Assembly (NCBI GenBank): GCA_021234155.1
Contig: JAJEKV010000005.1
Location: 13,137,787-13,201,786 of the forward strand
DNA length: 64,000 nt
Direction: 5' to 3'
Source: Isoetes taiwanensis
Taxonomy: Eukaryota > Streptophyta > Lycopodiopsida > Isoetales > Isoetaceae
The first letter of the stretch is position 1. Each line of letters starts with the position of its first letter. The notes beneath the pieces are model-generated. The model did no database searches. It was not told the DNA's origin and saw nothing but the letters and a program-made list of their open reading frames with translations. Positions 43,032-54,599 of the stretch are shown in pieces. Both the position numbers and the translations under genes were made by a program.

Positions 43032-44917
43032 CTAGCAAAATAAGTTACACATAACAATAACAAAAACAATTATATTTAATGTTCAGAAAGTTGCACAAGA
43101 GGAGAGCCAATAACACTAGCATTCTAAATCCTATCTCTTTTCTAACTTGTTCAGTTTATCCATCCACACCGACGTATCATAGCATCTCTCACAATTGACA
43201 ATGTCTAATGATAAAATTAGTTTCAGCATACCTGTTACGAATTTTTCTTCACACCGATTCAGCAATGGACTGCACTTTATGCATTGGTCAGTATAAGAAA
43301 AGGAAGACCACAGTCATGTCCACCGTAATGCCCTACAAGTTGGTGGAGTTGAAAAACTTATCTGATATTCCAATAACAAACAGTGACCTCAAAGGCTTCA
43401 AAAAGCATTTTGAGGATATGCTTGAATCCCCAACTGCAAAGCATGTCACATGCAACACAGCATGCTTTGTCAATGCCTCACAATGCTTTGTCACCAAGCA
43501 AGCATTGCTGGAGTATTTTAAGAAAATGCCTTAACCCTTCATAGAAGCAGCAGCAGACATTCTACCTCTTTCAACCAATATCTAGCATAACCTGCAACTC
43601 CACGACAACCTGTTTAACATTGCCCGTCATTCAACCTGCTAACCATTGTCCATGAGGCTCCAGAGATTTTCGTCATTGAAGAGGCCAGGCTCTTTTGAAA
43701 TCTGACAAAAACCCTATTGGAGTTTTCAATTCCGTCCATCTGCCAGAGGCACCCATTTGTTGCTATTTCGATTCACTTCATTCCTCATGCCATGTCTAAC
43801 CAAGGCAACATGCTAATAACCATGATTCAACGAACCGACTTCGTGGTTGCCAACCTTCTCTTGCAATATATTACAGGTGCTGCAGCCATTATATTTCTGG
43901 TAAATGTCCCTGCAACAGGTCATATCTTAAAGAGAGCAACGTATAGAGAACAAAAATAGAAAGATTGCATGAGAAGAGAAAATGAAAGAATAAGACTGGA
44001 CATGGGCAACTTGTGCTGCCACACCTACTAGGGCTTTTATACTTGCAGAGATGCAATGTCAAACTATTGGTTGCTCCCACCCAGAGAAAGAGGCTCCTCA
44101 CAAATTGATTTTGTCATTGCTACTTTCTTCCTAGAGATGAAATTGCCAACAACCTGTTCCGCAACTGGTCATGGACCAACCTAGTAGCCTGGGCATGCTA
44201 TAGAGCAATTCCTTGCATTTTCAAGATTGATGCTTCTCCATCCTCTGCCATGTTTCTATAAGTTCCTTCTTTTCAAGACAAATCATGCATCAACCGAAAA
44301 AAATAACAATGTGCAATTAACTCCAGAAAGACCATCATGCAGATACAGCATTTACGCTACATGTCACAAGTGCAAGGTCTGGTCTTGAACCGACTGCCCT
44401 TAGACCTGCATAAAGTTCGGATGCCACACAAATCCGACCCATCTAAAATATAAACCCAAAACCCGCAGCACCTGCATACCTGAGACGAGACAGAGAATGC
44501 TTTGAGATAACCCTAAAAAAACCCTAAAGTGAAACATTTCGATGCTTGCATGTTTCGCTTATTAAAAAGAAATAGAGGAATAAAAATAAAAGGGGTAAAC
44601 CATTGATGATATGGAATTTAGACAATAAAATGCGGAGTGCACTCTAGATATACTGATTAGTATGTCTCGTGCAATACGCCCATGAAATCATATGAAAACC
44701 ATGCCAAAAAGCGTATAAAATCACAAAAAAAACCCCCTGTTATAATGCTACATATAGGCTATATAATTTTGTATAAGTACAAATATAGCCTAAATTTTGA
44801 CCTTTTAACTAATAAAACTTGATTGCTAAACTAAATTAAAGGTTATGACATGTTGATGTTTTGCAGGCATAAGGTAGGATCGTCACCTTAGCGCAATGCT
44901 GAGGACAGCATTGTCCT
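43032..44917. other. 3' noncoding part of the chromovirus
   Basis: A 108-codon plus-strand frame with a true ATG (43208-43534) reads PYKLVELKNLSDIPITNSDL then KGFKKHFEDMLESPTAKHV, protein-like but unrecognised. It may be a captured gene fragment. The rest is AT-rich without coding signal. The last 60 bases (GAGGACAGCATTGTCCTAAG) resemble the usual end of plant gypsy elements. Confidence 0.4.
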
Positions 44918-44930
44918 AAGGGGGGGAGAA
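44918..44930 (+). promoter_or_regulatory. polypurine tract
   Basis: AAGGGGGGGAGAA lies immediately before the TG of the 3' LTR, the position required for plus-strand DNA priming. Confidence 0.9.
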
Positions 44931-46575
44931 TGTGACGGTCCAGGGGAATATACGTCATAAATACGTATATTCCTGGATCCGTCACTATACAAGTCTATCT
45001 TCATAGCCTTGTATACCATAGGTTGTGGCACTCGGGGGCATGGCTAAGTTATTCTCATAACTTAGCCAACCATAGGTTAAGCCATTATCCACGTGGCCTT
45101 AACCTGTGGGGGCACCGCCACCACGAGGACTCACCCGATTGGTGCCACGTGGCATCCTAGGTGGACCTAACTTATATAGGCATAAACCCTAACCCTAGAC
45201 CTCTTTCCAGCCCTAGCACCCGAGGAGACTCACCTACTCGTTTGAAACCCCGTTTTGAACATGGCTTGTTGTGGCATAGGTCGCGGCAAAGAGCCCCAAA
45301 GGGTAGACTTCGTTCTTGGAGTAGGAGCGGCATCTCGCGAAGTGGGAGACCATGGAGGCACGGATCTGGAGGGAGAGCTTGAGGGGCAGGTATGTAGGAT
45401 AGTAGTTGTGATAGCTCATCTGGAATTAGCATTCCAGATGTGCTAGTATCTTGTATCTAGAGTAGAGCCATCCTAGAACCCATATTCAACATCTTGAACC
45501 CTAATCAAGGAACCCTAACCATTAGTTAGTTGTATGATTAGGTTAAGATGTTCTTCTTATGATTATTCTCATGATGTGATGATTATGTGATGATGGTTGA
45601 TTCATGTTTGCTCCTCTGGTATTGGGAAGGGGGGTAGAGACCTAGAGCCATATGTAGTATGCTCCTAGAGTAGATCCCTTAGTTCCTATTAGTTGCGGCT
45701 TTGTGCATAGGAGCCCACCCAGGCTATTGAGGCTATGATATGACTCGGCACCATATAACGGGGCTAGAGGGAAGTGGAGGAGGATCCCGCCGAGTGGGGG
45801 CAGGGGGATCCCATAGTGGGCTAGGCTTATGGTCGGTCGCCGTGTGGGGCCGAGCATGGGTCCGACACCTCCTGGGGCAATGGTGTTGCCCTGCCTCTCG
45901 AGAGCTGCAAGTGTTGGCTTGGCTCTCGTTTTGGGGGGTTCAGTCGGGTACGAATCGTGTGTCGCCATGATTCTCTAGCCGCCCACGGCACCTCTAGATC
46001 CCGGGAAGGGAGATGCAACCCTTCTTGCCTCATCGGACCAGGGAGATGCAGCCTGGAGTAGTCCCGATGGGTGATGCCATGGGATTGCGTGATCCAGGAA
46101 GGCTAGAGTCCCCCTGTCGAGCCTGATCTAGCCCATTTGCAAAGTATGCCGAGGGGGGATGGAGTGGTCAACCCTAGCCATTTGTTCTATGCCAGCCCCC
46201 GCCATTGCCATGACTTCCGTGCGCTCTATCTTGAGGCCTAGCCGGTCCGGTCATCCTCCTTACGAGTCCGAGGCGGGTAGGAGCTCTCATGTTTTATGGT
46301 TCGTGATTATCATCTTTGCCTTGGTTTATGTGTGATGCACTACCCTTCGAGGTAGTATTTGTATATGTTGATGCTAGTTCTGACGTGTTATCGCTTCCGC
46401 TGTTATAGGAGCCCATAGGGGAAGGGCGCGCAAGACACCTTCGTGTTCCCTTCCCGCACTAAGAGTCACCTCAGAGTGCGGGGTAGACGAAGGGCCCATG
46501 CGGTTGTTGAGCCGGATGGGGGATTTCCTGCCGAGTGTACGGCCGGGCGCCGTACGTTTAGCAGGGAGCGTCACA
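44931..46575 (+). repeat. 3' LTR of the H3-carrying chromovirus (1,645 bp)
   Basis: Begins TGTGACGGTCCAGGGG and ends GGGAGCGTCACA. It is collinear with 28535-30158. Most differences are short indels, many at CTG/CAG/CCG or in G/C runs, with few plain substitutions. That suggests a fairly young insertion. Confidence 0.95.
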
Positions 46576-46580
46576 GCTAT
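46576..46580. repeat. right target-site duplication GCTAT
   Basis: Matches 28530-28534 and closes the 18-kb element. Confidence 0.95.
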
Positions 46581-47832
46581 ATTGTAGACGCAAAATGGCC
46601 CCCTTTTTTTCCTTGTAGTGTTTTTTCTTCTTCTTCTTTGTAGATATTCTTTGTGATTGGTGTTGATTGGGAGGATATGTGAAGGCATCAACAATGCCAA
46701 ATATTGCCAAGCTTAATAAAGTGCGAATACTGATTTGCTTAATTAATCAAAATACAGTCTGCCGGATGAGTATGTCAGGATGCAAGCCATATTTACTGGG
46801 AATGGGATCATTGCAAGAATGTGGACCTAACATTCAAAATGGGAATGACCCGCATTTAGATTTTAAAGGTTGAATATAGCTTTAGCATTTGCATTGCACG
46901 AGGATCATTGTGGAACACTTAGAAATCTTTTTTGGAAATTGACCTATAAATGAACATGTGAAAACACTCCATAATGATGCTTAATAGTTACAAAATGCTA
47001 TATTCAAGACTTAAAACATCTAGTTGTACATCTCTAATTCCAACATAGAATTACTTCATCCCGCCATCGTGAGGGGCTAGGTCCTTTTCTTTGGGCATGT
47101 GATCTCTTTAAAATAGACGATGATGCAATATCCTCCATGTCCTCATCTTCTTGTGGCTCATAATCCACATCATGAGCATGAGCATCCATGTGATTGACCA
47201 ATCAGTGTTGCACCTAAAAAGTTCAGGCATATGCAAGCTCAAGCCACTTTGCATTTGCAATTTACTAGCTGAGTGGGTTACTTGAATATAGTCGTAGCAA
47301 TTCTATTAACATATTTGGTACTTCTCCAATTTGAAATGTGTTTGGTAATGCAGAGGCTGCATTTAGGTTTTTTTGAGAAGCTTGGAGATTTTACTAGATA
47401 GTAGCAGTAATAAAAACTGTATGTGATATGAGGACAACTAATATGTGCCAAACGTATACCATTTTACAAAGATACACGAAATTCACCTTTTTTGTAAATT
47501 TTGTACCTCTTTGTCAAAATGGCAGTGGCTTTGACAGTCAAGACAAGTGGTCCAAAAATTAGCCCTCTCATATCATACACAGTTCTATTGCGCATCTCCC
47601 TAATAAAATACTCAAGTAATTATGCTTCACTTTTCCAAAGAAGCTTTGAGTTAAAAAATGAAAATTTCCCAGTACCCTCTTTCACTAATGGAGCTTAGAA
47701 AGTAATTAAACTACATTGACCCAGAGAGACAGAGAAAGAAACTTTGGAGAATCTCATTGCCTCCACTCATAGCTAAAGTTTAAGCTTTTTGAGATAGTTA
47801 ACAGAGTACAAAAGTCTGTCTGCTAGTGTCTT
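46581..47832. other. intergenic stretch, no gene recognised
   Basis: AT-rich DNA, with no frame or RNA gene I can support. Confidence 0.4.
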
Positions 47833-47860
47833 CTAGGGTAAAAGCATGAAAGGGTGTCTA
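47833..47860. repeat. solo MITE end related to the element at 6175
   Basis: CTAGGGTAAAAGCATGAAAG followed by GGTGTC matches the terminal repeat of the 6175-6503 MITE with two changes. No partner end was found nearby. Confidence 0.6.
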
Positions 47861-49639
47861 TAAATGTAGCCCCTTTTGTACATATACATATGTACCGAAT
47901 GCACATTTTTGGAATAACTGTCATCATGACCCGCTAGTAACTGCCATGATTAATGGCTATCCACTACTCTGAACCCGCAATTATCGGATTTTGAAATTCT
48001 TTCCCAAATTCTTTCTTGGTTTGCCTCTCGTTCACTATCCCTACCGCCTTCTGCGCTGAATTTCGATCACGAATTCTTCATCTAGCTATGGCCCCAAAAT
48101 GCCCCTGGATGAGTGCTTGCTCATCACCACGCCCAAGCAAGAAGCGATTAAGCCCGGCGGTGGAATTTTACCTCCAAGGAGTTTACGTTTGGGTTACGAG
48201 GTGATCCAAGCCAAAGACCTCCGTGATAAACATGCGAGAGGCCCACATACCCAACCTAGAGATGGTTATGAAGCAGGTATGGGGTGAAGCTCCAAAAAAC
48301 AGACGAGGATTCAAGGAAGGGAGAATCCAGAACGCATGGAAAGATGATTTTTTTAAATATTATGAATTGGTTTATGGCAAGAAACAGGTTACAAACCATT
48401 ATATTTCTACCTATTTTGCCAGAGCATTTGCTCTTCACTTGAAGGGACGGCTTGTTGATTGGATGGACGTGGCTAGGACCGCCAAAGATCTTGCCAAAAC
48501 CCTCATTTCAGGCGTTATGGATGACCCTACAACGGGTAAATCCTCAACTATCAAAGCGGGACATCGTGATTGCGTAAGAATATTAGAGCCTGGTTATTCT
48601 AGATCGGATGTTGACACAATAAAGTAGTTACTTAAGCATGGGTTGGAGGAGAAAACTAACCTATTGAATGAAGTAGAAGTAACTTGAAAAAAAAAAAAGG
48701 AGGGATGCATTGAAGGTCATCAGTAGGATTGAGGGTAGAAAGGATATGCTATCCGAAGATCTACTGGCAGACCTGCCGGAAAATAGATGAGACAAAGCAG
48801 AATTTGACAAATGTCCCGTGATCCCCTTGGAAATCAAGTTATCTTGAGTGTTGAAGTACAAGTTGGAAGACTTGGTTATGAGTAGACATGATAAAAGAGC
48901 AAAGACTCTTCTAAGCTAGAAATTGGTTTGCAGGAAGCAACTAAAAGAAATTGAAAGGCATGAAATCTCCATTGAACAAGCAAAGGAAAAACTTAATTGC
49001 ATTGAATTGGTTCAGCAAAGGCATTCACTGATTTTGGATTTCATGGGGGAGAGCAGGACCTATTATTCTCAAGACCCAGGCCCTACCCTCAGGAGCTACT
49101 TCTATAGAGCAGTTCATCACATTCGGTTCATGTACTGTTGTGGCCAAGGCTTTGGCAAAACTGGGGTTTGTTCTCGCTAGCTCCATGCAGAGATGCTTAT
49201 TGCCTCTTCGCTTGTGTTATCTCGGTCCATGAAAGATGTAATTGCATAAAAGGTTGCATCCGGGATGAGGGCATTCAATTCAGCTTGGTTTCCCTATTTG
49301 TGAAAGGTATGCATTGCTCTCAACTAATTTAAACTTATATTTCTCTTCATTCATATTTGTTATTGTAATCTGCATAGTTCTACATGTATGGCTTTCAGTG
49401 CATTGCTATTCCTTGTACATGTATAACTTTTAGTGTACAACTGTAAGTAGAGGTACATAGGCATATATTTGCTTGTTTATTGATGCTTTTATTTTTGAGC
49501 TTGGACTGCAGTTGTATCAGTTGTACATTTCTCTAATGGAGTCTACATCTGCAAATAGATGTACATGCATTTATCTTTAGAGTGAATCTGTAGATGGATT
49601 CATAAGTATGTGCATTTTTTACATATATGTGCTTTTTTT

Positions 49640-49795
49640 TGGGCATAGATCTACATTCCCTAACTGGATACCTGGGTACATCTGGGTACATTGAGGTACA
49701 TTGAGGTACCTCTATGTACATTGAGGAACATGTACATGTACATTTGTCTATGTACCTTTTATGTACATGAAATGTACATGCTTGGCAGAATGTAC
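49640..49795. repeat. GTACAT-rich intronic simple repeat
   Basis: GTACATTGAGGTAC and GTACATGTACAT motifs recur about a dozen times in the intron before the exon at 49870. Low-complexity, no coding potential. Confidence 0.7.
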
Positions 49796-50096
49796 CAGAT
49801 ATTTCTCATTAGTTCTGTTTTCATGTTCTTTTATGTCTATTGAAATTTAGATCATTTGTTTGTTTGCAGATGAGGCTGTTCCTATCCCAGAAGCAGCTTT
49901 AATGGCTGATGTTCTTGAGCCATCTGCATCGACTCTCTTTACAGATTTTACTGAGCATAATAAGCAGACCGAATCTGTAGACCCTCAACCTTCCAGCTCC
50001 AGATCACCAATGACATTTACAGTGCCAGTAATAGAACCATCTGCAACAGTGCCTCCTCGAACATGGCAAAGTGAAGTTGAGGAAATTGAGAGGATG

Positions 50097-50101
50097 GCAC
50101 T
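50097..50101. repeat. left target-site duplication GCACT
   Basis: GCACT precedes the 5' LTR and is repeated at 60098-60102 after the 3' LTR. It encodes part of the interrupted exon. Confidence 0.95.
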
Positions 50102-51966
50102 TGTTGCCCCCAAAGGGCAACATACTAATTGAATGGTTTATTTGTTGAAGTTAGGAAGGCTAAGTCAAAAGAGGACTTGGTAGTCAACATTGATATGAAG
50201 GTCAAAGGATGTTCATTTTACAAGACAACAATGTGCTCAAGGTTCAAAACTCACATGAGGTACTTTATTTAAGGTCAAAGTGCTTAGTCAAGAATATGCT
50301 CTAGAAGATTCTGGGTTATGAAGTTTGGAAGACAATTTTTGAAGATTGGAAGTTAAAAGTTTGGAAGATCCCATGGCATTAGATTCCCCTCCTAGTCATT
50401 TTTATCCATATTCTTACCCCCATTTCCCTAGTCATATTCCCCTTATGCTTATATTTTCCCTTGTTCATTTTTTTGCCAAATCACACCTTGATTGCTTAAT
50501 TCTTTTTGCCTCCTTATTTCATATCCCTTTTCCCACTCTTATCACACCTTCATAAATACCCCTAGCCCATTTCTAGCTTGGAATTTTATGACCACTTTGC
50601 TTTGTCCACCATTGTGCCTTAAATATTCATGCTACCCATGGAATATCCCAATGCATGGTATCTAAGCCTAGCATATTCCTCAGAAATTAGGGTTGCCATC
50701 TCCTCAATTGATCTATCTATCTAATTATTTTATAAGGCACCCTTTGAAACCATGGCCTAACATTTCTAAATGGCTAAATACAAAGATATTCCTGGTTTAT
50801 ACTCCCAAAAATACGGCCACCAATCAGATCGCGCAAATTCTGGAAAAATACGGTGAAGAACCCTAAAATTGAAAAACCGTCAATCACGGAATGGAAGCCT
50901 TGGACTCGAAAACTACCTACTTCAGTATTCCGCCCTAAGCATCCAATCAAGCCTAAATTTAAGCTCTAAGATCGGAACAGATTAAAAATCTAAATCTATA
51001 TACATGGGAAACGAAGACAGAGAAAAATTTGAAGGCCCAGAAGTATTCAGATCCTACATTGATCATTGCTGAGCAAGATCTGGACGATCCTTGAAGTTCT
51101 TGAGCTCTCCTCAACTGGATTCACAAGATCTGGTTGACATTACCTTCAAAAATTATTGACTTGAGAAGATTATTTTCCTGTGATTTAAAGCTATGAAGCA
51201 TCCTTATATTCTGTTATCATGATATATTTACCTCCATATCAATTCAAATCGATTGCCAAGTTGTCAAATCCATCTCTGATATATTATTCTACAATTCTTG
51301 CTACAAAATATTCTCTGTAAAATTCGATTGTGTTTTTCTATTCCTTTGGACCACTTGCCATCTATCCTTAGAGCTTTGCGTTGATCCAGGAGTTGGAATC
51401 ATTCAAAATACCAAGTATAGCTCAAATTCAAAAAATTGCTCTCGGGTGTGGGACGCTTTGATCAGATTTTGCCAAATCTAGCCACAAAAATACTTTTACA
51501 CATCCAAATGAAGATTTGATTGATTGCCCTTTTCCCTAGCATCATTGCAACCTATCTACTTTGGAATTTCTCAAAAGATGATTGGCAACTCCAAACCTCA
51601 ATTTCGATCATTGCTTTCTACATTTGACCTCTATTGACCAAAATTTGACCCCACTTTGAGCTTGAATAACTCACAGATTAAGTCTCGACGACTTGGTCGA
51701 GGTTTTTCTTGTTGGTTAACTACCACTTTTGACCAAGTTTATTGCATCCGACTTAAAAATTGATCGCATCTCGACATCACATTTGTTTTGGCAAAGGTAC
51801 TATTTTTGGAAATGGGAAAGGTATAGAACTCGAACTTTTTGAACTTGTTTTGGGATTTCCTTGCATAGACCGATCACCTCAAGTGATCCGGAGGTTCTAA
51901 CTCCAATTTGAGTGAAAACTTGAATTGGTTCCTTGTGGTTGACCTTTTAGCCGTATAGGGTCAACA
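50102..51966 (+). repeat. 5' LTR of the Tat-like element (1,865 bp)
   Basis: Begins TGTTGCCCCCAAAGGGCAAC, itself a short inverted repeat, and ends GGGTCAACA. It is collinear with 58243-60097. Confidence 0.95.
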
Positions 51967-51969
51967 TCT

Positions 51970-51987
51970 TGGAGGTTCTACCGAGAT
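51970..51987 (+). promoter_or_regulatory. primer binding site, tRNA-Gln type
   Basis: TGGAGGTTCTACCGAGAT lies three bases after the LTR. It is complementary to a tRNA 3' end reading ...TAGAACCTCCA. That fits the acceptor stem of plant tRNA-Gln, whose 5' end is GGTTCTA. The tRNA identity is from general knowledge of that stem. Confidence 0.75.
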
Positions 51988-52259
51988 CTTCCGGATCTCG
52001 TAACTCATGGCTCCAAAGCAAAAATTTCCAGCGTAAAAAGAACCATTAGAAGATGTTGATGTATCGGATCATTGCAAAGAGAGGCCATTGCCTTCAAGTT
52101 TCTCAACTAGCTTACTTCAAAACATGCCATACCGGTTTGAGTTGAATGTCCCCGTTTCCTTGCCTACCTTTGATTCCAAAGATGAGTGCTAACCACTTTT
52201 GAGAATATTTGAAGACTATTACACGAGGGGATTATGGTTTCAAGAAAGGATGCAAGCTT

Positions 52260-53110
52260 TCAGAATTTAAAAATGTTTCAAAGATGAGAGTGAAGTGGAG
52301 CTTGGTTAACTTATGAAAAGTTAATGGGTACCACTTCATGGGATGAACTTGTCAAGAAGTTTCGGATAGATTTGGTAAGTTAGCTGCTCCACAAGATTTG
52401 GTTAATGAGCTGCAAGGTTTTTCTATACATGCAGGAGAAAGTGTGAATCGATTACAAGGAGAGGTTTAGTACATTCATGGCAGGTGTCAAAAAGCACAAG
52501 TCACCGTCCCAACTCATTTTTTAGTTCGCCTTTATCAATGGTGCGCAAAAAGACCGGATATCCAAAGAAAGTTTCTCAAAATCCAATTTCTTTGAAGGAT
52601 TTGATTCCATTTACAAAGTCTTTGCCAAAACCACCGATCCGGACCCGGATGCTCTCTACTTTGCACGATAAGCATTATGCTTCTCATCATACTCCTGACC
52701 CGCTTTTACCCCGATGCTACCGATGCACATTATGATCATCATTCTTCTATTCCAGTTTATGCCATACAAAAAGAAAAAAAGAAATCAAAAGAGGAGGAAG
52801 CCAATTCCCAAGTTGCAGAGGTCAAGTTAGACCTATCCAAGGTTGAAGCCTTAGCGTAAATAACTAAACAATTAGTTGAACTCAAGGTCGCAAGAGCAGT
52901 GTAAAACTTATCCTGAATGTATTCATTGCAATAGGAATTCTCACCCATCCGAAATATGCTATTGGCAAGTGTGCTCCAAATGTAATAGAAAAGACCATTT
53001 TGGAAAGGAATGTCCTGTTTGTTCTTTTTGTAAAGAGGTTGGCCATACCGATGCAGTGTGTCTTTGTTAAGGAATATTTTGCTAAACAGAAAAAGAGAAA
53101 AGACCGAGTC
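52260..53110 (+). pseudogene. decayed Gag with zinc knuckle
   Basis: Interrupted frames. LAAPQDLVNELQGFSIHAGE is followed by SVNRLQGEV (52380-52470), a degenerate gag core. VYAIQKEKKKSKEEEANSQV is at about 52760. CSKCNRKDHFGKEC at about 52971-53012 is a CCHC zinc knuckle (C-x2-C-x4-H-x4-C). Further Cys/His pairs lie either side (CIHCNRNSHPSEIC, CSFCKEVGHTDAVC), giving three knuckle-like units in a row. The capsid N-terminus is not readable. Confidence 0.65.
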
Positions 53111-53539
53111 TAAACCCCGTGAGATTTCTTTGAACCAAGCACCTCTATAAGGTTTATTCAAGCTACGAAATTCCTAAATCTGAAGAAGTTATGGTGGTGC
53201 AAACTAGAAGCATGAATGAAGCTCAAGTACATGCTGAACCAAGTAGGCATTCTCCGCCGGGTTCATTGCCATCCGGTGATGGAATCACCGCTTTCGAGAT
53301 CATAGCTCCACCCCTCAAGCAAAAATATGGTAAGAAAGATCAAGACTTTGATGAGGTTGATGTTTTACTTAAAAATTCTAAGGTGAGTGTAGATCTCTTT
53401 ACTTTTATTAAAGATTGCACCTAGTTACAGAAAAGGGTACTTCAACAAAGCAATAGTGAGGTATTAAATGCTTGTGTGAATTTTATAATCGACCTTATTC
53501 TAGCACAAAGATGAAGAAGACCCCGGAGCATTCACATGT

Positions 53540-53990
53540 TCATTTTGCTTTAGGAGGGTATACCTTTTTTCTAATGTGTTACTTGATGGGGGTTCTCCCC
53601 TAAATATCATGCCATATCATATTATGAAGAAGTGTGGTTTTGAGGTGGATAAGAAGGCTTCTATGTTATTAAAATCTTTTTATAATGCTAAGATTTCTCC
53701 TATTGGTGTGGTGACTAAAGTGCCTGTTAATACAAAAGGCATAACTGTAGCTGCTAACTTTATTGTGGTGGCTTTTGAAGATATAGGAGATGAATCTGAT
53801 ATTTATGACTTACTTTTGGGGAGGAGATGGTTAGCCACTGTGGATGCCAGGCCAGTCTGGTCTCAAGGGAGATGTACCATCTCCAATGGCTCTCAGACCG
53901 CTACAATTTATAACCAAGAGGGCTCCTATGACTCCAAGGAAGAGGTACATTTTATTAAAGAAATGCTAATTGAAGAACCTTTGGGATCTT
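53540..53990 (+). pseudogene. aspartic protease domain
   Basis: An open frame contains VLLDGGSPLNIMPYHIMKKC, in which DGG replaces the usual D-S/T-G of the active site, as seen in some plant retroelements. It then reads ISPIGVVTKVPVNTKGITVA and YDLLLGRRWLATVDARPVWS, the usual flap and ILGRxWL block. It cleaves the polyprotein. This domain is in one intact frame with the start of the following RNase H. Confidence 0.8.
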
Positions 53991-54059
53991 ACAGGATAAA
54001 AAGTACAAAACCAAGAAAATATGAAATGGTTCCTCTTATTATGGAAAGTGCACCTCCCA

Positions 54060-54520
54060 GCACACAAGGACCAACAGGATTCTTATGGTTTGATGGAGGT
54101 ATCTCTAAAAAATTAAATGTTGCATCATCTGCTGCTATTTTGAAAGACTCTTCTCACAAACTTTTAGCTAAAGTAGGAAGGATCTTTCCTCAAGTCACTT
54201 CTAATGTGGGCGAATATAAAGCCTTGATTGCAGGTCTCGAGAAGCTAAATCTATGAATATTGCCAATATTCACATTTATGGTGATTCACAATTAATCTGG
54301 CAGACAAGTTTTGGAGACTATCAAACAAAAATGCAGATATGGAGCTCTTGAAGAATCAAGCAATGGGAGTGCTCTCGAGCTTTGCTTCATGGGAAATCAC
54401 TCATATCCCCAGAGAACGAATTTTGAAGCCGATGCCTTGTGTAGGGAGACTCTCATGTCACACTTAACCGAGGGAGCTATCCTCGAAGATGATCTTGATG
54501 ACAATGAGGTAAAAGCACTC
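54060..54520 (+). pseudogene. additional cellular-type RNase H placed before RT
   Basis: The frame after protease reads FLWFDGGISKKLNVASSAAI (first acidic residue), then VTSNVGEYKALIAGLE (second). After a one-base shift comes IHIYGDSQLIWQTSFG (third). FASWEITHIPRE and FEADALCRETL follow (histidine and last acidic residue). This is the arrangement of the cellular/archaeal-type RNase H acquired by Tat-lineage elements and is distinct from the usual gypsy RNase H, which is also present at 55600. In angiosperm Tat elements I recall this extra domain after RT-RNase H, not before RT. Confidence 0.75.
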
Positions 54521-54599
54521 GGCCCCTATTTTGACCATTGATGCATCGAAAAAAAGGAGACTCAAGAGATTGTAATCACTAAGAATGGTAAGACTCGAA

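Larger units (their letters stand above)
28535..46575 (+). mobile_element. 18-kb Ty3/gypsy chromovirus carrying a histone H3-like gene
   Basis: A complete LTR retrotransposon by structure: LTRs at 28535-30158 and 44931-46575, TG...CA borders within a TGTGACG/CGTCACA inverted end, GCTAT duplication on both sides, primer site at 30160 and polypurine tract at 44918-44930. The order inside is H3-like gene (30728-31814), a LINE zinc-knuckle relic (32180-32645), an unknown ORF (33749-34582), gag (34794-35918), and fragmented protease, RT, RNase H, integrase and chromodomain-like sequence (35940-39590). Next come degenerate 100-bp repeats and a 2.8-kb long inverted repeat with a nested LINE. All genes point to the right. 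The pol frames are badly broken, so as written it is non-autonomous. Confidence 0.93.
48085..50101 (+). pseudogene. 5' part of an unrecognised multi-exon gene, cut by a retrotransposon
   Basis: An ATG near 48088 begins a frame with MPLDECLLITTPKQEAIKPG and GGGILPPRSLRLGYEVIQAK. It shifts into HIPNLEMVMKQVWGEAPKNR, GRIQNAWKDDFFKYYELVYG, HYISTYFARAFALHLKGRLV and CVRILEPGYSRSDVDTIK (to 48627). A coiled-coil-like exon follows (about 48923-49180, KQLKEIERHEISIEQAKEKL). GAAAGGTATGCA near 49307 is a likely splice donor and TTTGTTTGCAG at 49869 a good acceptor. The next exon (49870-50101) reads MADVLEPSASTLFTDFTEHN and ends EVEEIERMA exactly where the retrotransposon begins. I do not recognise the family. 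Frameshifts at 48200 and 48630-48920 may be real or sequencing errors. The gene resumes at 60098. Confidence 0.6.

Noticed and set aside
28530-46580. Two independent solo LTRs flanking unrelated DNA
   Set aside because: Same orientation, a shared GCTAT duplication only at the outer edges, a PBS after the first and a PPT before the second show one element.
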